This document shows positions 44,864 to 53,241 of a DNA stretch of 64,000 nucleotides, one piece after another. The stretch's first letter is position 1. Each line of letters opens with the position of its first letter. The stretch is taken from contig JAHHGX010000067.1 of assembly GCA_019359675.1 (NCBI GenBank), positions 124,001 through 188,000 of the forward strand, read 5' to 3'. The stretch comes from Calothrix sp. FI2-JRJ7. Its GTDB lineage: Bacteria; Cyanobacteriota; Cyanobacteriia; Cyanobacteriales; Nostocaceae. Below the pieces are notes generated by a model, which was not told the DNA's origin, did no database searches, and saw nothing but the letters and a program-made list of their open reading frames with translations. A program made the position numbers and the translations under genes.

Positions 44864-45337
44864 CTAAGGTACATCTGAACCAGGTAGCGCGCGGTTGTCG
44901 TCACCGAAGTTGATTTTCACGACTTTAGATTTAGTATCTTGGTCTTTAGGCAGTATCAAAGTTAAGATACCATTTTTGAATTCAGCATTTACCTGTTCGT
45001 TTTTCACAGGTATTGGTAAGTTAATAACTCGTTGAAATTTACCATACTGAAATTCTGTATGATAAAAGCCCTGTTCATTTGAGTTATTATGGTAACGTAT
45101 TTCACCCTTGATTAATACTGCTTGTCGTGCAACATGAACCTCTAAGTCTTTACCATCAATACCAGCTATTTCAGCGCGTAAAATCAAGCTGTCGTTTGTA
45201 TCTCTTAATTCAATATTTGGTTTCTGTAGTGCTGGTAAGTTATAGCTACTACCTCCAAATATCTCATCAAAAATTCTATCGATTTGACGGTGTAAGACTT
45301 GAATTTCTTGAAAGGGGCGCCAGCGTATTAGTACCAT
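44864..45337 (-). CDS. Hsp20 small heat-shock protein
   Basis: 157 residues. The alpha-crystallin domain runs from about 47 to 140: IELRDTNDSLILRAEIAGIDGKDLEVHV, and GKFQRVINLPIPVKNEQVNAEFKNGILTLILPK with the typical G-x-L motif (NGILTLIL). It prevents aggregation of unfolding proteins in the cytoplasm. Divergent from the alpha/beta hydrolase gene at 45393. No heat-shock control element was recognised. Confidence 0.93.
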   Translation of the reverse strand: MVLIRWRPFQEIQVLHRQIDRIFDEIFGGSSYNLPALQKPNIELRDTNDSLILRAEIAGIDGKDLEVHVARQAVLIKGEIRYHNNSNEQGFYHTEFQYGKFQRVINLPIPVKNEQVNAEFKNGILTLILPKDQDTKSKVVKINFGDDNRALPGSDVP

Positions 45338-45392
45338 ACTTATAATTCACCTAAATGCCTTTTATTTGAATATAGCGAGAATTTTAAAAATT

Positions 45393-46244
45393 ATGCCTGT
45401 ACGTTATACTCATACGAAACCTGATATCGAGCTATCATACCTCGAATGGAATCAAGGAAACGAACCACTGCTGTTGTTGCACGGTATGGCAGATAATGCC
45501 TTAGTTTGGCTAAGTACTGGTGAGTATTTAGCACGTGACTATCATATTGTGGCGCCAGATATGCGCGGTCATGGTGAAAGCGGCAAACCTGAAAAAGACT
45601 GTTATCGTTTTGAGCTAGCAATAAATGACCTTGAAGCACTAATGGATAAACTCGGTTGGTCATCTGCTCATGTAGTCGCGCATTCTTGGTCGGGAAAGCT
45701 TGCGGCAATTTGGGCACGTAAAAGCAGGGGGCGCCTACGGAGTATGATATTGGTAGACCCAATTTTTATTTGGAAAATACCTAGTGTTTTTAAGTTAACT
45801 TTCCCATTTTTATACAAAGTATTACCTTTTCTCCAAGGAATGGGGCCTTTCTCTAGTTATGAAGCTGCTATAGAAAGAGCTAGACAAATGAACCAATATA
45901 AAGATTGGACACCTTTACAGCAAGAAGTTTTTCAAGCCAGCATTGAGCAAAAATTAGATGGAACTTGGGGTAGCAAATTTACTATAGCCGCACGCGATGG
46001 AATTTTTGAGGAAGTTATGCGCGCTCCTGGTTTTACAACACCCATTGATATACCGTCTTTGTTTATTCAGCCAGAGAAAGGTGTAAATCGTCAAGAATGG
46101 CAACTCAAACCCTATAAAACTTACCTAAAAAATTTGCAGGTGACTAGGGTACCCGGTAATCATTGGGCATTTTTGACTAAAGCGGAAGAGTTTAATCGAA
46201 CGGTTAAAAAGTTTTTGAGAGAGCAAAAAGACTTATTGACCTAG
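45393..46244 (+). CDS. Alpha/beta hydrolase
   Basis: 283 residues from ATG 45393 (a TTG at 45366 gives nine more). The oxyanion-type LLLHGMADNALVW, the nucleophile elbow HSWSGKLA (Ser), an acid near FIQPEKG and the histidine in PGNHWAF form the expected triad. The substrate is unknown. It ends tail-to-tail with a small membrane protein gene and overlaps it by 12 bases. Confidence 0.88.
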   Translation: MPVRYTHTKPDIELSYLEWNQGNEPLLLLHGMADNALVWLSTGEYLARDYHIVAPDMRGHGESGKPEKDCYRFELAINDLEALMDKLGWSSAHVVAHSWSGKLAAIWARKSRGRLRSMILVDPIFIWKIPSVFKLTFPFLYKVLPFLQGMGPFSSYEAAIERARQMNQYKDWTPLQQEVFQASIEQKLDGTWGSKFTIAARDGIFEEVMRAPGFTTPIDIPSLFIQPEKGVNRQEWQLKPYKTYLKNLQVTRVPGNHWAFLTKAEEFNRTVKKFLREQKDLLT

Positions 46245-46343
46245 AAAACCTGTCAGTAAAAGTGGCGCCAGAATTAGTACGGCTAAGATAACCACCACAG
46301 TTACAGGGTCGATGTTGATAATGTTCTTGTCAGGTTGTGGCAT
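46233..46343 (-). CDS. 36-residue single-helix membrane protein
   Basis: Minus-strand ATG at 46343 has AAGGTG about 7 bases before it and opens 36 codons: MPQPDKNIINIDP, then a hydrophobic segment VTVVVILAVLILAPLLLTGF, then LGQ. Charged N-terminus plus one helix resembles the many small thylakoid or plasma-membrane subunits of cyanobacteria, but it does not match PsbI, PsbM, PetG, PetN or PsaM from memory. The reading frame ends in TAA at 46233, inside the converging hydrolase gene. Confidence 0.6.
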   Translation of the reverse strand: MPQPDKNIINIDPVTVVVILAVLILAPLLLTGFLGQ

Positions 46344-46701
46344 ACTGCACCTTCTATTAACTTCATAGCTAATTTTACATAAAAATATCGTTTTGCTTCT
46401 AGATGGCTCGCAAAGAAACCCGAAATTTTACGGTTGGTGTCAGGCGCCTGTCTGGTGAAATATATAAATATAGGTATACTTACTAGATATTTCAGGGCTG
46501 TTTAAAATAGCTTTACTTTCGATTGAATATCTTTTGGTATAAACTATAGAACACTTTATAGTGTAAATTTGTCTTGTAAATAAATACAAATAAGTTTTAA
46601 ATTTTAAGTTGAAATTTTGAGAAGTTTGATATTGAATCTCAAACTCAACATTTACAATCTAAAATTTATTTGGCTTTGGGTACCAACATAAAATAATTAC
46701 T
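46344..46701. other. Intergenic region upstream of phoH
   Basis: About 360 bases between the small membrane protein gene (leftwards) and phoH (rightwards); both promoters should lie here. It is AT-rich, with no repeat, ORF or clear promoter that I recognise. Confidence 0.4.
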
Positions 46702-48021
46702 ATGAAAAAAACCTTTGTCCTTGATACCAACGTTTTGCTACATGACCCGACCGCAATATTACGTTTTCAGGACAATGATGTGGTGTTGCCTATTACAGTC
46801 ATAGAGGAACTTGACCGTTTTAAGAAGCAAGCGGAAATGACGGGACGTAACGCACGTCAAGTATCGCGCTCTCTAGATGCTTTACGTGAGCAAGGTCATT
46901 TAATTGATGGAGTCACAATTAATAACAGCGGTACCGTCAAAGTAGCTCTTTGTAGCAGAGAAATACTAAACTCGCTTCCGGTTGAACTCGCACACGGCAA
47001 TGGAGATAACGCAATTCTTGCAGTTGCCCTGGAAATAAAACGGACGGGAGCATCGCACGTAGTCCTGGTAAGTAAAGATACAAACCTACGTATCAAAGCT
47101 GACGTAGTTGGATTAGAAGCAGAAGACTACGAAACTGATAAAGTTGATATCGATGAACTGTATACAGGTACAGCAGAAGCACTTGTTGATACATCAGAGT
47201 TAGAAGACCTATATAAATTGGGATGTGTGATGCTTGATACCAAGTTTTTCCCCAATCAAGCTGTAACTCTTGTCGATAAATCAAACCCTTCACACACAGG
47301 TTTGGGAGTAGTTAGCCACGGTAGAATTATTCCTCTAGCTAAAATTCCTAACGGTAGCGTTTCGCGCATTCAACCTCGTAACCGTGAACAAAAATTTGCT
47401 CTTGATTTATTATTGAACGATTCCATACCTTTGGTAACGCTAGTTGGCAAAGCAGGTACTGGAAAAACACTGCTTGCCATTGCCGCAGGATTACAAAAAG
47501 TTGCTGACGAACGTATTTACACTCGGTTACTTATATCTCGTCCCGTTGTCCCAATGGGAAGGGACATTGGTTTTTTACCAGGGGACATCGAAGATAAACT
47601 CACCCCCTGGATGCAACCCTTGTATGACAACTTTGATTTAATCTTTGGTACACAAGACCCTTCCGGAAAACCAGCACACTGGCGCCGGGGACACGAAGAA
47701 CTCATTGAGCGTGGTATGCTGCAAATCGAACCATTAACTTATATTCGTGGTAGAACCATACCCAAACAGTTTTTGGTTGTTGATGAAGCGCAAAATTTAA
47801 CACCCCACGAGGTAAAAACTATCCTCACACGCGCAGGGGAAGGTACAAAAATAATATTAACAGGAGACCCAGACCAAATAGATAATCCATATGTTGACGC
47901 AGCAAGTAACGGTCTAACCTACGTAGTAGAACGTTTCAAAGAAGAACCCCTAGCAGGCCACATCACTCTAGGCAAAGGAGAACGTTCCAACCTAGCAGAA
48001 CGAGCAGCATTATTACTGTAG
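46702..48021 (+). CDS. PhoH2-type PIN domain-ATPase
   Basis: 439 residues. N-terminal PIN nuclease domain: TFVLDTNVLLHDP (catalytic Asp), ITVIEELDRFK and NAILAVALE. C-terminal PhoH ATPase: Walker A GKAGTGKT, LISRPVVPMG and Walker B FLVVDEAQNLTPHE. PhoH2 proteins combine RNA helicase and ribonuclease activity and are related to VapBC systems. No antitoxin-like gene precedes it. The TAG stop lies in the arm of an inverted repeat (48018). Confidence 0.92.
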   Translation: MKKTFVLDTNVLLHDPTAILRFQDNDVVLPITVIEELDRFKKQAEMTGRNARQVSRSLDALREQGHLIDGVTINNSGTVKVALCSREILNSLPVELAHGNGDNAILAVALEIKRTGASHVVLVSKDTNLRIKADVVGLEAEDYETDKVDIDELYTGTAEALVDTSELEDLYKLGCVMLDTKFFPNQAVTLVDKSNPSHTGLGVVSHGRIIPLAKIPNGSVSRIQPRNREQKFALDLLLNDSIPLVTLVGKAGTGKTLLAIAAGLQKVADERIYTRLLISRPVVPMGRDIGFLPGDIEDKLTPWMQPLYDNFDLIFGTQDPSGKPAHWRRGHEELIERGMLQIEPLTYIRGRTIPKQFLVVDEAQNLTPHEVKTILTRAGEGTKIILTGDPDQIDNPYVDAASNGLTYVVERFKEEPLAGHITLGKGERSNLAERAALLL

Positions 48022-48086
48022 GGTGCGATCAGGCTATAACAATCTTAAAACGAAGCCAGCAATCTAGTGGCCTGATCGCACCTTAC
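48018..48086. repeat. Long inverted repeat, GATCAGGC variant
   Basis: GTAGGGTGCGATCAGGC (48018-48034) pairs with GCCTGATCGCACCTTAC (48070-48086). The outer arms and the loop (AACGAAGCC...ATCTAGTG) match the copy at 52323-52389, but the inner stem sequence differs in both arms, so pairing is kept. Confidence 0.85.
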
Positions 48087-48117
48087 TCACCAAATGTACA
48101 TCAACCAAAAATCCAAA

Positions 48118-48474
48118 ATGTCCATAGAAGTTTACGGTATTCCTAACTGTGGCACCTGCAAAAAAGCTTTGCAGTGGCTACAAACTAATGAGATAGAGTA
48201 CGAATTTATTAATACTAAAGAAAGCCCTCCTGCACGGCAATTAATCGAATCTTGGGTAAAGAGTTTAGGTTCGCTACCAATGCGAAATACTTCAGGTCAA
48301 TCTTACCGTGCATTAGGTGAAGAAAGAAAAACTTGGAGCGATGAACAGTGGGTTGAGGCTTTTGCTCAAGACACCATGCTACTAAAGCGTCCTTTATTTG
48401 TAAAAGAGGAAACAGCTGTTATGGTTGGGTTTAAAGGTACAAATAAAGAAATACGCGATAAATTAGGGATTTAG
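48118..48474 (+). CDS. Spx/ArsC-like thioredoxin-fold protein
   Basis: 118 residues from ATG 48118; an upstream ATG at 48094 is less likely. C11-x-x-C14 in IPNCGTCKKALQWL is the redox site of Spx/MgsR-type arsenate reductase relatives, and LLKRPLFVKE includes the conserved arginine region. These small proteins act as glutaredoxin-like reductases, arsenate reductases or RNA polymerase-binding regulators. Which applies in cyanobacteria is unknown. Confidence 0.88.
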   Translation: MSIEVYGIPNCGTCKKALQWLQTNEIEYEFINTKESPPARQLIESWVKSLGSLPMRNTSGQSYRALGEERKTWSDEQWVEAFAQDTMLLKRPLFVKEETAVMVGFKGTNKEIRDKLGI

Positions 48475-48554
48475 ATACTGAGTATACTAAATACATGTAT
48501 ACTACAGCCGAGATGTGACAGAATCACTATAGTGTTGTAATTCATCCAGATTCG

Positions 48555-48968
48555 ATGTCTTCAAGTAATCAAACCCTCGATTTTGCAATCCAACGCTTGC
48601 GGGAAGTACGTCGCTTACTGCTGCGTCTGCACAAAGCGCTTTTAGATTCGGAACGTACCTTATATGAGCAAATATACGGTCATATCCAGTCGAGTAATGA
48701 GTTCCTTGGGCTAGTTATAAACCATGAGTGGTTCAACTGGCTACATGGAATTTCGCAGCTAATCGTCCGAATGGATGAAGTGCTGTTTTCAAAACAGCCT
48801 GTAGCAATTGAACAGCCTAATGAGTTATTGGAGCAAGCTCGAACGTTGCTCCAACCTAATAATGAAGGTACACCTTTAGAGCAGCGATACTTTCACGCAA
48901 TTCAACGCGACCCTAATATTGCTTTGATGCACGCTGAATTAGCACAGATGCTTAGTGTTGAGCGTTAA
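48555..48968 (+). CDS. Hypothetical helical protein
   Basis: 137 residues, predicted to be nearly all helical (FAIQRLREVRRLLLRLHKALLDSERTLYEQIYG) and soluble. No catalytic motif or named family was recognised, although this composition is typical of small conserved cyanobacterial proteins. The start is ATG at 48555 without a good ribosome site. It converges with the phosphodiester glycosidase gene. Confidence 0.65.
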   Translation: MSSSNQTLDFAIQRLREVRRLLLRLHKALLDSERTLYEQIYGHIQSSNEFLGLVINHEWFNWLHGISQLIVRMDEVLFSKQPVAIEQPNELLEQARTLLQPNNEGTPLEQRYFHAIQRDPNIALMHAELAQMLSVER

Positions 48969-48992
48969 TATTTGTTGGAAGTGCGTGGGTGG

Positions 48993-49901
48993 TTATTTTT
49001 GGGTGGGGTTGGCATAAAATCCCAGGTGGTTGGCAACTGGACGAGCTACCATTGGCAGTTTTGTATGAATTGGTGCGTTAAGAAGTTTGGCGCCATTGGA
49101 GGTAGATATTGCCAAGGTTGTTGAACCTCCTCCGTCAAGGTTTAGTGCTGTATAGGCGCCTAATTCTGTTATAAATTTAGTCAATTCGGTTTTGGTTAGT
49201 CCTTCACTATATAAAGGTTGCTTACCATCTACTAAAACTAGCCATAACTTTTTACCTTCTTTGTCAACTGCTGCGGCAACACGCGGGTAAGGTTTATCTT
49301 TATTGTCAATTTTACTCTGGGTTTTGCCGCGTTGTATCAAAATTTCGGCACCTGCTATTCCATGAACTGTACCCGCAGGGCATTTTTCACCACCTGGAAT
49401 TTGAACTTGGTTATTTGCTGCTAAACACAATACATTCCATTTAGGTTCTACTGGCGAATAGGTCTTACTATTTGAAATAAGTTGTCCTAATACATTTGTA
49501 GTATTATTTGTATGCGGATAGTAATCCCACGGTGTAACTTCGCGAAAAGGATGAAAATAGCTACCGTTAATAGCTAACTCTAATTTAAACTCATTAACGA
49601 ATTCAGGTATAGTTTTGGCTATAGTTTCTGTATCTGTTTTTGGAATATTAGTACCTGAAGTGACAAATGGCTTGACTCCAGGCGCCGTTAAGTCGATGCT
49701 GATGATGTGTATTAAGACCGGACGTGGTGTAACACGCGCTATACGTTGATAGACAATACCTTGAAATAATTCACGCTGCTCTGCCGTGCGAGGTGGGCGT
49801 ATAAAATGTAACCATCCATATAGTATTAATGGAAAACCCAGTATAATCGTTCCTATTATCAAGACAATATTTTGCTTACGAATTTTGACTTGATGCTGCA
49901 T
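48993..49901 (-). CDS. Phosphodiester glycosidase family protein (NAGPA-like)
   Basis: 302 residues. An N-terminal helix (IVLIIGTIILGFPLILYGWL, about 14-33) is a membrane anchor or signal. The extracytoplasmic domain has LELAINGSYFHP and the C-terminal LNLDGGGSTTLAI, the conserved Asp-Gly-Gly-Gly motif of DUF2233/NAGPA. These enzymes act on sugar-phosphate diesters, often of cell-wall or exopolysaccharide. Divergent from the pentapeptide gene at 49929. Confidence 0.87.
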   Translation of the reverse strand: MQHQVKIRKQNIVLIIGTIILGFPLILYGWLHFIRPPRTAEQRELFQGIVYQRIARVTPRPVLIHIISIDLTAPGVKPFVTSGTNIPKTDTETIAKTIPEFVNEFKLELAINGSYFHPFREVTPWDYYPHTNNTTNVLGQLISNSKTYSPVEPKWNVLCLAANNQVQIPGGEKCPAGTVHGIAGAEILIQRGKTQSKIDNKDKPYPRVAAAVDKEGKKLWLVLVDGKQPLYSEGLTKTELTKFITELGAYTALNLDGGGSTTLAISTSNGAKLLNAPIHTKLPMVARPVANHLGFYANPTQK

Positions 49902-49928
49902 CGCTGGTTTTAGTTCCGAAAATTAAAT

Positions 49929-50741
49929 ATGGATTCTTCCCACCTTAACTTTACAAATCAAAATTTGCAAAATCGCTCGTTTAAAGGACTCAATTTGAAT
50001 GGCGCCAATTTTAGTGGTGCGGATATTCGCGGATGTGATTTTAGTAACGCACAGTTAAAAGATGCTAATTTTACAGAAGCCAAAATTGGTCAATCGCCAA
50101 GAGTTTTTGTTTTTGTGCAAACAATTGCGTGTATAGTAGCTATTATTACGTTTAAAGCAGTCAGTGAAATGTCGTTTGGTGTACTTGGACGCACTCCTGA
50201 AGAGTCAGCCTGGTCTTACAGTGTGGCTTTGTTTGTTAGTTTAGGGATAGCGGGGTTGTGTGCTAGTTTTAGCGGCATTACTAAGCAAAATTCTATTTTC
50301 CAACGTTTGACTACAATTATATCCGGCGCCGCTTCTGGAGCTTTGCTTGGATTTTACTATGGTGGTAGTACTCAAGGTAATAATCCTCAAATTGCGGTGA
50401 TATCGGCAGTTGTAGCGTCGTTGGTTATGGCATTTGTATGCTTTAAGTTTAAAACTGGGTTTATTACGGTTGTGGTTGCAGTTGCTGGTTGTATTGCAAA
50501 TTATGGGTTTGCTTTTTTACTTAGTAGTTTGGCGTTTGCCTTTCTAAGTATTCCAAATATTTTATTAGGAAGTATTTTGATATGTCTGACTTTAATTGCT
50601 ACTGTATTGACTATGCTTTGTTTACTACAGGCAGTTAAAGAAATTACTAGTGTTGGTGTTACATCATTTAAAGGCGCCAATTTATCTAATGCTAAATTTG
50701 ATGGGTCTGTTTGCAACGGATACAATGGATGTAACGGATGA
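49929..50741 (+). CDS. Pentapeptide-repeat membrane protein
   Basis: 270 residues. A pentapeptide-repeat block (about 6-50: NLNGANFSGADIRGCDFSNAQLKDANF) is followed by several membrane helices (58-230) and a second short block (FKGANLSNAKFDG). The C-terminus CNGYNGCNG is translated from a 9-base tandem repeat (TAACGGATG), which has cut the second pentapeptide block short. The function of such membrane pentapeptide proteins is unknown. Confidence 0.82.
   Translation: MDSSHLNFTNQNLQNRSFKGLNLNGANFSGADIRGCDFSNAQLKDANFTEAKIGQSPRVFVFVQTIACIVAIITFKAVSEMSFGVLGRTPEESAWSYSVALFVSLGIAGLCASFSGITKQNSIFQRLTTIISGAASGALLGFYYGGSTQGNNPQIAVISAVVASLVMAFVCFKFKTGFITVVVAVAGCIANYGFAFLLSSLAFAFLSIPNILLGSILICLTLIATVLTMLCLLQAVKEITSVGVTSFKGANLSNAKFDGSVCNGYNGCNG
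50712..50740. repeat. TAACGGATG tandem repeat at gene 3' end
   Basis: Imperfect units of GCAACGGAT, ACAATGGAT and GTAACGGAT lead into the TGA stop of the pentapeptide gene. Same family as 11399, 35622 and 57039. Confidence 0.7.
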
Positions 50742-50759
50742 GTTATTTGTCACGTTGCA

Positions 50760-51025
50760 ATGTTTTTATATTTTATGTAGTATGGTTGTAACTCATGGAA
50801 GAGGAAAGACCCCTCGGAGAGGTTTACTCGAACGGGAAATGTTAGTTAAGGTGATTAGCATTGGCGGTTAGTAGGGTAAAACGTATGTGCAACGATACTG
50901 CAACAAAGTGTCATGTTCATGGTGTGCTGACTTTAAGTTAACAGTGCGCGGGATGTGGAAGCTGGATGGTACCGCCGTGAATACGGTTCCAGCGAGTAAA
51001 ACTTAACCCATAAGGGTTTTTTGTC
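50760..51025 (+). promoter_or_regulatory. T-box-like leader of the aspartyl-tRNA synthetase gene
   Basis: The 3' part folds into a canonical T-box antiterminator: helix A1 GCTGGA (50961-50966) with TCCAGC (50988-50993), the 7-base bulge TGGTACC (50967-50973), and helix A2 GCCGT/ACGGT (50974-50987) with loop GAAT. The TGG of the bulge can pair with the CCA end of uncharged tRNA. A competing hairpin AACCC/GGGTT (51005-51018) with T6 follows and also masks the AAGGG ribosome site before ATG 51026. TTAAGTT (50933-50939) can pair with AACTTAA (51000-51006). Stem I and the specifier codon could not be fixed. Confidence 0.65.
51005..51022 (+). terminator. Leader hairpin with U-tract before aspartyl-tRNA synthetase
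   Basis: AACCC (51005-51009) pairs with GGGTT (51014-51018) and TTTTTT runs to 51022, four bases before the start codon. The stem is short; it may regulate by terminating or by hiding the ribosome site. Confidence 0.5.
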
Positions 51026-52321
51026 ATGGTACTTTGCTCAAAAAGATTTATTGCTTCGTTGGAAGCATCGTTAACTGAAGAAGTTGTGATTTGTGGATGG
51101 ATACTGCATCTGCGAGAACTTGCTCGTACTACGTTTATTGTCGTCAAGGATTGTAGTGGTCAAGTGCAATGTGTTGTAGCTTCTGAGTTGGTGCGAGAAT
51201 TGAAGCTCAAACTCGATGAACCTGTGGAAATAAGAGGTAAAATTAAGCCCGATAAACGAGCTAAACTTGGTTTTGAGGTAGAAGTTATTGAGATTAATGT
51301 TCTTAATCAAGTATCTGTACTGCCTTTTAATTCAAGTTCAGATATTTCTGATATTGGTATCGAAACTATCTTGGCTTACCGTCCGTTGTCGCTGCGTCAT
51401 AGTGAGATAGGTGATATTTTTCGGATACAAGCTGCTATTTTGCAATACTTTCGGCAATTTTTAGGCGCCAGATATTTTACAGAAGTAGTCACATCCAAGA
51501 TAGTATCTAGGGGAACTGAGGGTGGGACAAATCTGTTTGAAATCAAATATTTTGAACGCGCAGCATATCTTGCCCAAAGTCCGCAGTTTTACAAAGAGTA
51601 TGGAGTTTCAGGTCTAGAGCGAGTGTTTGAGACTGGTTACGTTTATCGTGCAGAACCTCACGCAAGTAGTAGACATTTGACGGAATACTACTCTTTAGAT
51701 TTGGAAATGGGATTTATTAACAGTGCTGAAGAAGTAATTGAGTTAGAACGAGAACTACTAACGTTTGTTTTTGAGCAGTTGAACCAAAACTTTCCAAGTC
51801 AACTGAAAAATTACAGAACAAAATTACTTCCCTCAATGTTGAATGTACCCACTTGGGAATTTACAGAATGTTTAGAACGACTCAATCATCGCTTTGGTCG
51901 TAACGACCTTATTGACGACCTAGACCCAGAAGCAGAACGTCAACTTTGCCAGCTAGCGGAAGCCGAAACAGGAATACCAGCGCTGTTTGTAATTGGTTTT
52001 CCTTTATCTGCAAGACCTTTTTACACACACCCGCGCGGTCATGAAGGCGCCTCACAAAGTTTTGACTTATTATTTGAAGGCATTGAAATTACAACAGGTG
52101 GGAAAAGATTACACAAACGCGAAGATTTAAAACAATCCTTAACAAATCGTAATCTTAACCCCGCTTCATTTGAAAATCATTTACAAATGTTTGAACTAGG
52201 AATGCCACCACATGGAGGACTAGCAATTGGTTTAGAACGTTTAACTTCCCGAATCTTAAATTTACCCAACGTTCGACAAGCATCACTTTACCCACGCGAC
52301 AGGTATAGAATCACACCATAA
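51026..52321 (+). CDS. Archaeal-type aspartyl-tRNA synthetase
   Basis: 431 residues, without the GAD insertion of the bacterial AspRS (which is about 590 residues). The N-terminal OB anticodon-binding domain has [12 protein letters not shown]. The class II core has motif 2 in [25 protein letters not shown] (R208, R216, H217) and motif 3 [15 protein letters not shown]; the C-terminus is [10 protein letters not shown]. This type is often non-discriminating, charging both tRNA-Asp and tRNA-Asn, the latter for GatCAB amidation. In clostridia such genes are linked to T-box control. Acquisition by transfer with its leader is plausible but not shown. Confidence 0.9.
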   Translation: MVLCSKRFIASLEASLTEEVVICGWILHLRELARTTFIVVKDCSGQVQCVVASELVRELKLKLDEPVEIRGKIKPDKRAKLGFEVEVIEINVLNQVSVLPFNSSSDISDIGIETILAYRPLSLRHSEIGDIFRIQAAILQYFRQFLGARYFTEVVTSKIVSRGTEGGTNLFEIKYFERAAYLAQSPQFYKEYGVSGLERVFETGYVYRAEPHASSRHLTEYYSLDLEMGFINSAEEVIELERELLTFVFEQLNQNFPSQLKNYRTKLLPSMLNVPTWEFTECLERLNHRFGRNDLIDDLDPEAERQLCQLAEAETGIPALFVIGFPLSARPFYTHPRGHEGASQSFDLLFEGIEITTGGKRLHKREDLKQSLTNRNLNPASFENHLQMFELGMPPHGGLAIGLERLTSRILNLPNVRQASLYPRDRYRITP

Positions 52322-52322
52322 A

Positions 52323-52389
52323 GTAGGGTGCGTGACGCTACCAACAACCTTGAAACGAAGCAGCTATCTAGTAGCGTCACGCACCTTAC
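52323..52389. repeat. Long inverted repeat, GTGCGTGACGC family
   Basis: GTAGGGTGCGTGACGCTAC (52323-52341) pairs with GTAGCGTCACGCACCTTAC (52371-52389), 17 or more base pairs, around a 29-base loop. It sits between convergent genes and could end both transcripts. Confidence 0.9.
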
Positions 52390-52400
52390 AAGTTGTTCAG

Positions 52401-53108
52401 TTATTGAATATCCTTCAAAGTTGTATCATAACCACCAAACAAATCTAAATAATCTAAAATTGAAGTACCAAATTCATCGCGCGATGCTTTACCTTGTACC
52501 AGTAAATTTACCATGTTATCTGGGCCGCGTAAGTGCGTAGCGGCGAGAAGACCCGAAAGTGTAATAGTGATAGTTTTTGATTTATTACCATCTTTAAACT
52601 TGATGGGTTTATTAAGATACTGATTGATTGATTTGCCCCGCTGTTTGAGTAAAGAGTTTACGTCTTGCCAGTACACAGCAAAAGCTTCTTTGATTGCTGC
52701 TTCTTGTACTTTCGGGGAATTTAAAAATTTGTTTTTACTATCAATACCACGTTTGTTAGTCCATGTTCCACGCGAGTAATTCTTATCGGCGCCATTCCCA
52801 TAGTAAACTTGTGCCTTGTAATAACCCAAACGTCTTAATAAAACTTCTGCAAACTGATACTTACCGAGAAAATATAATTGAGGATTAACAAATGTATACG
52901 CAGCGGCGCCTGTTCTGCCTGTTTCACGTTCTCCAAGCGCGTTTAACATGTCTTGAAAGCTACCTTTACTTTTTGAAGCTTGATTTCGCTTCGTATTAAC
53001 TATTTCAGCCTGTGTATATATATAAGGGTATTTTACATTGATAGTGTTATTCGTATCAGTAATTTTACTAGTTAATAATTGCGTGATTAAAAGTAGTGTA
53101 GAATACAT
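52401..53108 (-). CDS. Lysozyme-like domain protein (putative)
   Basis: 235 residues. A weakly hydrophobic N-terminus (MYSTLLLITQLL) may be a short signal. The region DMLNALGERETG, with YTFVNPQLYFLGKYQFAEVLLRRLGYY after it, resembles muramidase-type folds: a Glu in the GERETG motif followed by the GKYQF segment that packs on it. The remainder contains a helical C-terminal part (GLLAATHLRGPDNMVNLLV). I recognise it only as a distant lysozyme-like family, so activity on peptidoglycan is a guess. Convergent with the aspartyl-tRNA synthetase gene. Confidence 0.5.
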   Translation of the reverse strand: MYSTLLLITQLLTSKITDTNNTINVKYPYIYTQAEIVNTKRNQASKSKGSFQDMLNALGERETGRTGAAAYTFVNPQLYFLGKYQFAEVLLRRLGYYKAQVYYGNGADKNYSRGTWTNKRGIDSKNKFLNSPKVQEAAIKEAFAVYWQDVNSLLKQRGKSINQYLNKPIKFKDGNKSKTITITLSGLLAATHLRGPDNMVNLLVQGKASRDEFGTSILDYLDLFGGYDTTLKDIQ

Positions 53109-53181
53109 GTGGTTGCTTAGATAAATTAGATATTATTTTAAACCTAAGCTATTTTTATACACATACAATTTATTCTTATAC

Positions 53182-53229
53182 GTAGAGACGCGTTCACGTA
53201 GTGTCCCGCAGGGAATATATCGCGTCTCC
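53182..53229. repeat. Extended GTAGAGACG-type inverted repeat
   Basis: GAGACGCG (53185-53192) pairs with CGCGTCTC (53221-53228) around a 28-base loop containing CCCGCAGGG. Located between the lysozyme-like gene's start and the end of the WD40 kinase gene. Confidence 0.65.
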
Positions 53230-53241
53230 ATCTATCGCTGT

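Noticed and set aside
50872-51000. Group II intron 5' end or domain V near the aspartyl-tRNA synthetase leader
   Set aside because: GTGCG and TACGGTTC words are present, but the domain V catalytic AGC/bulge pattern and any intron ORF are missing; the T-box antiterminator fits better.
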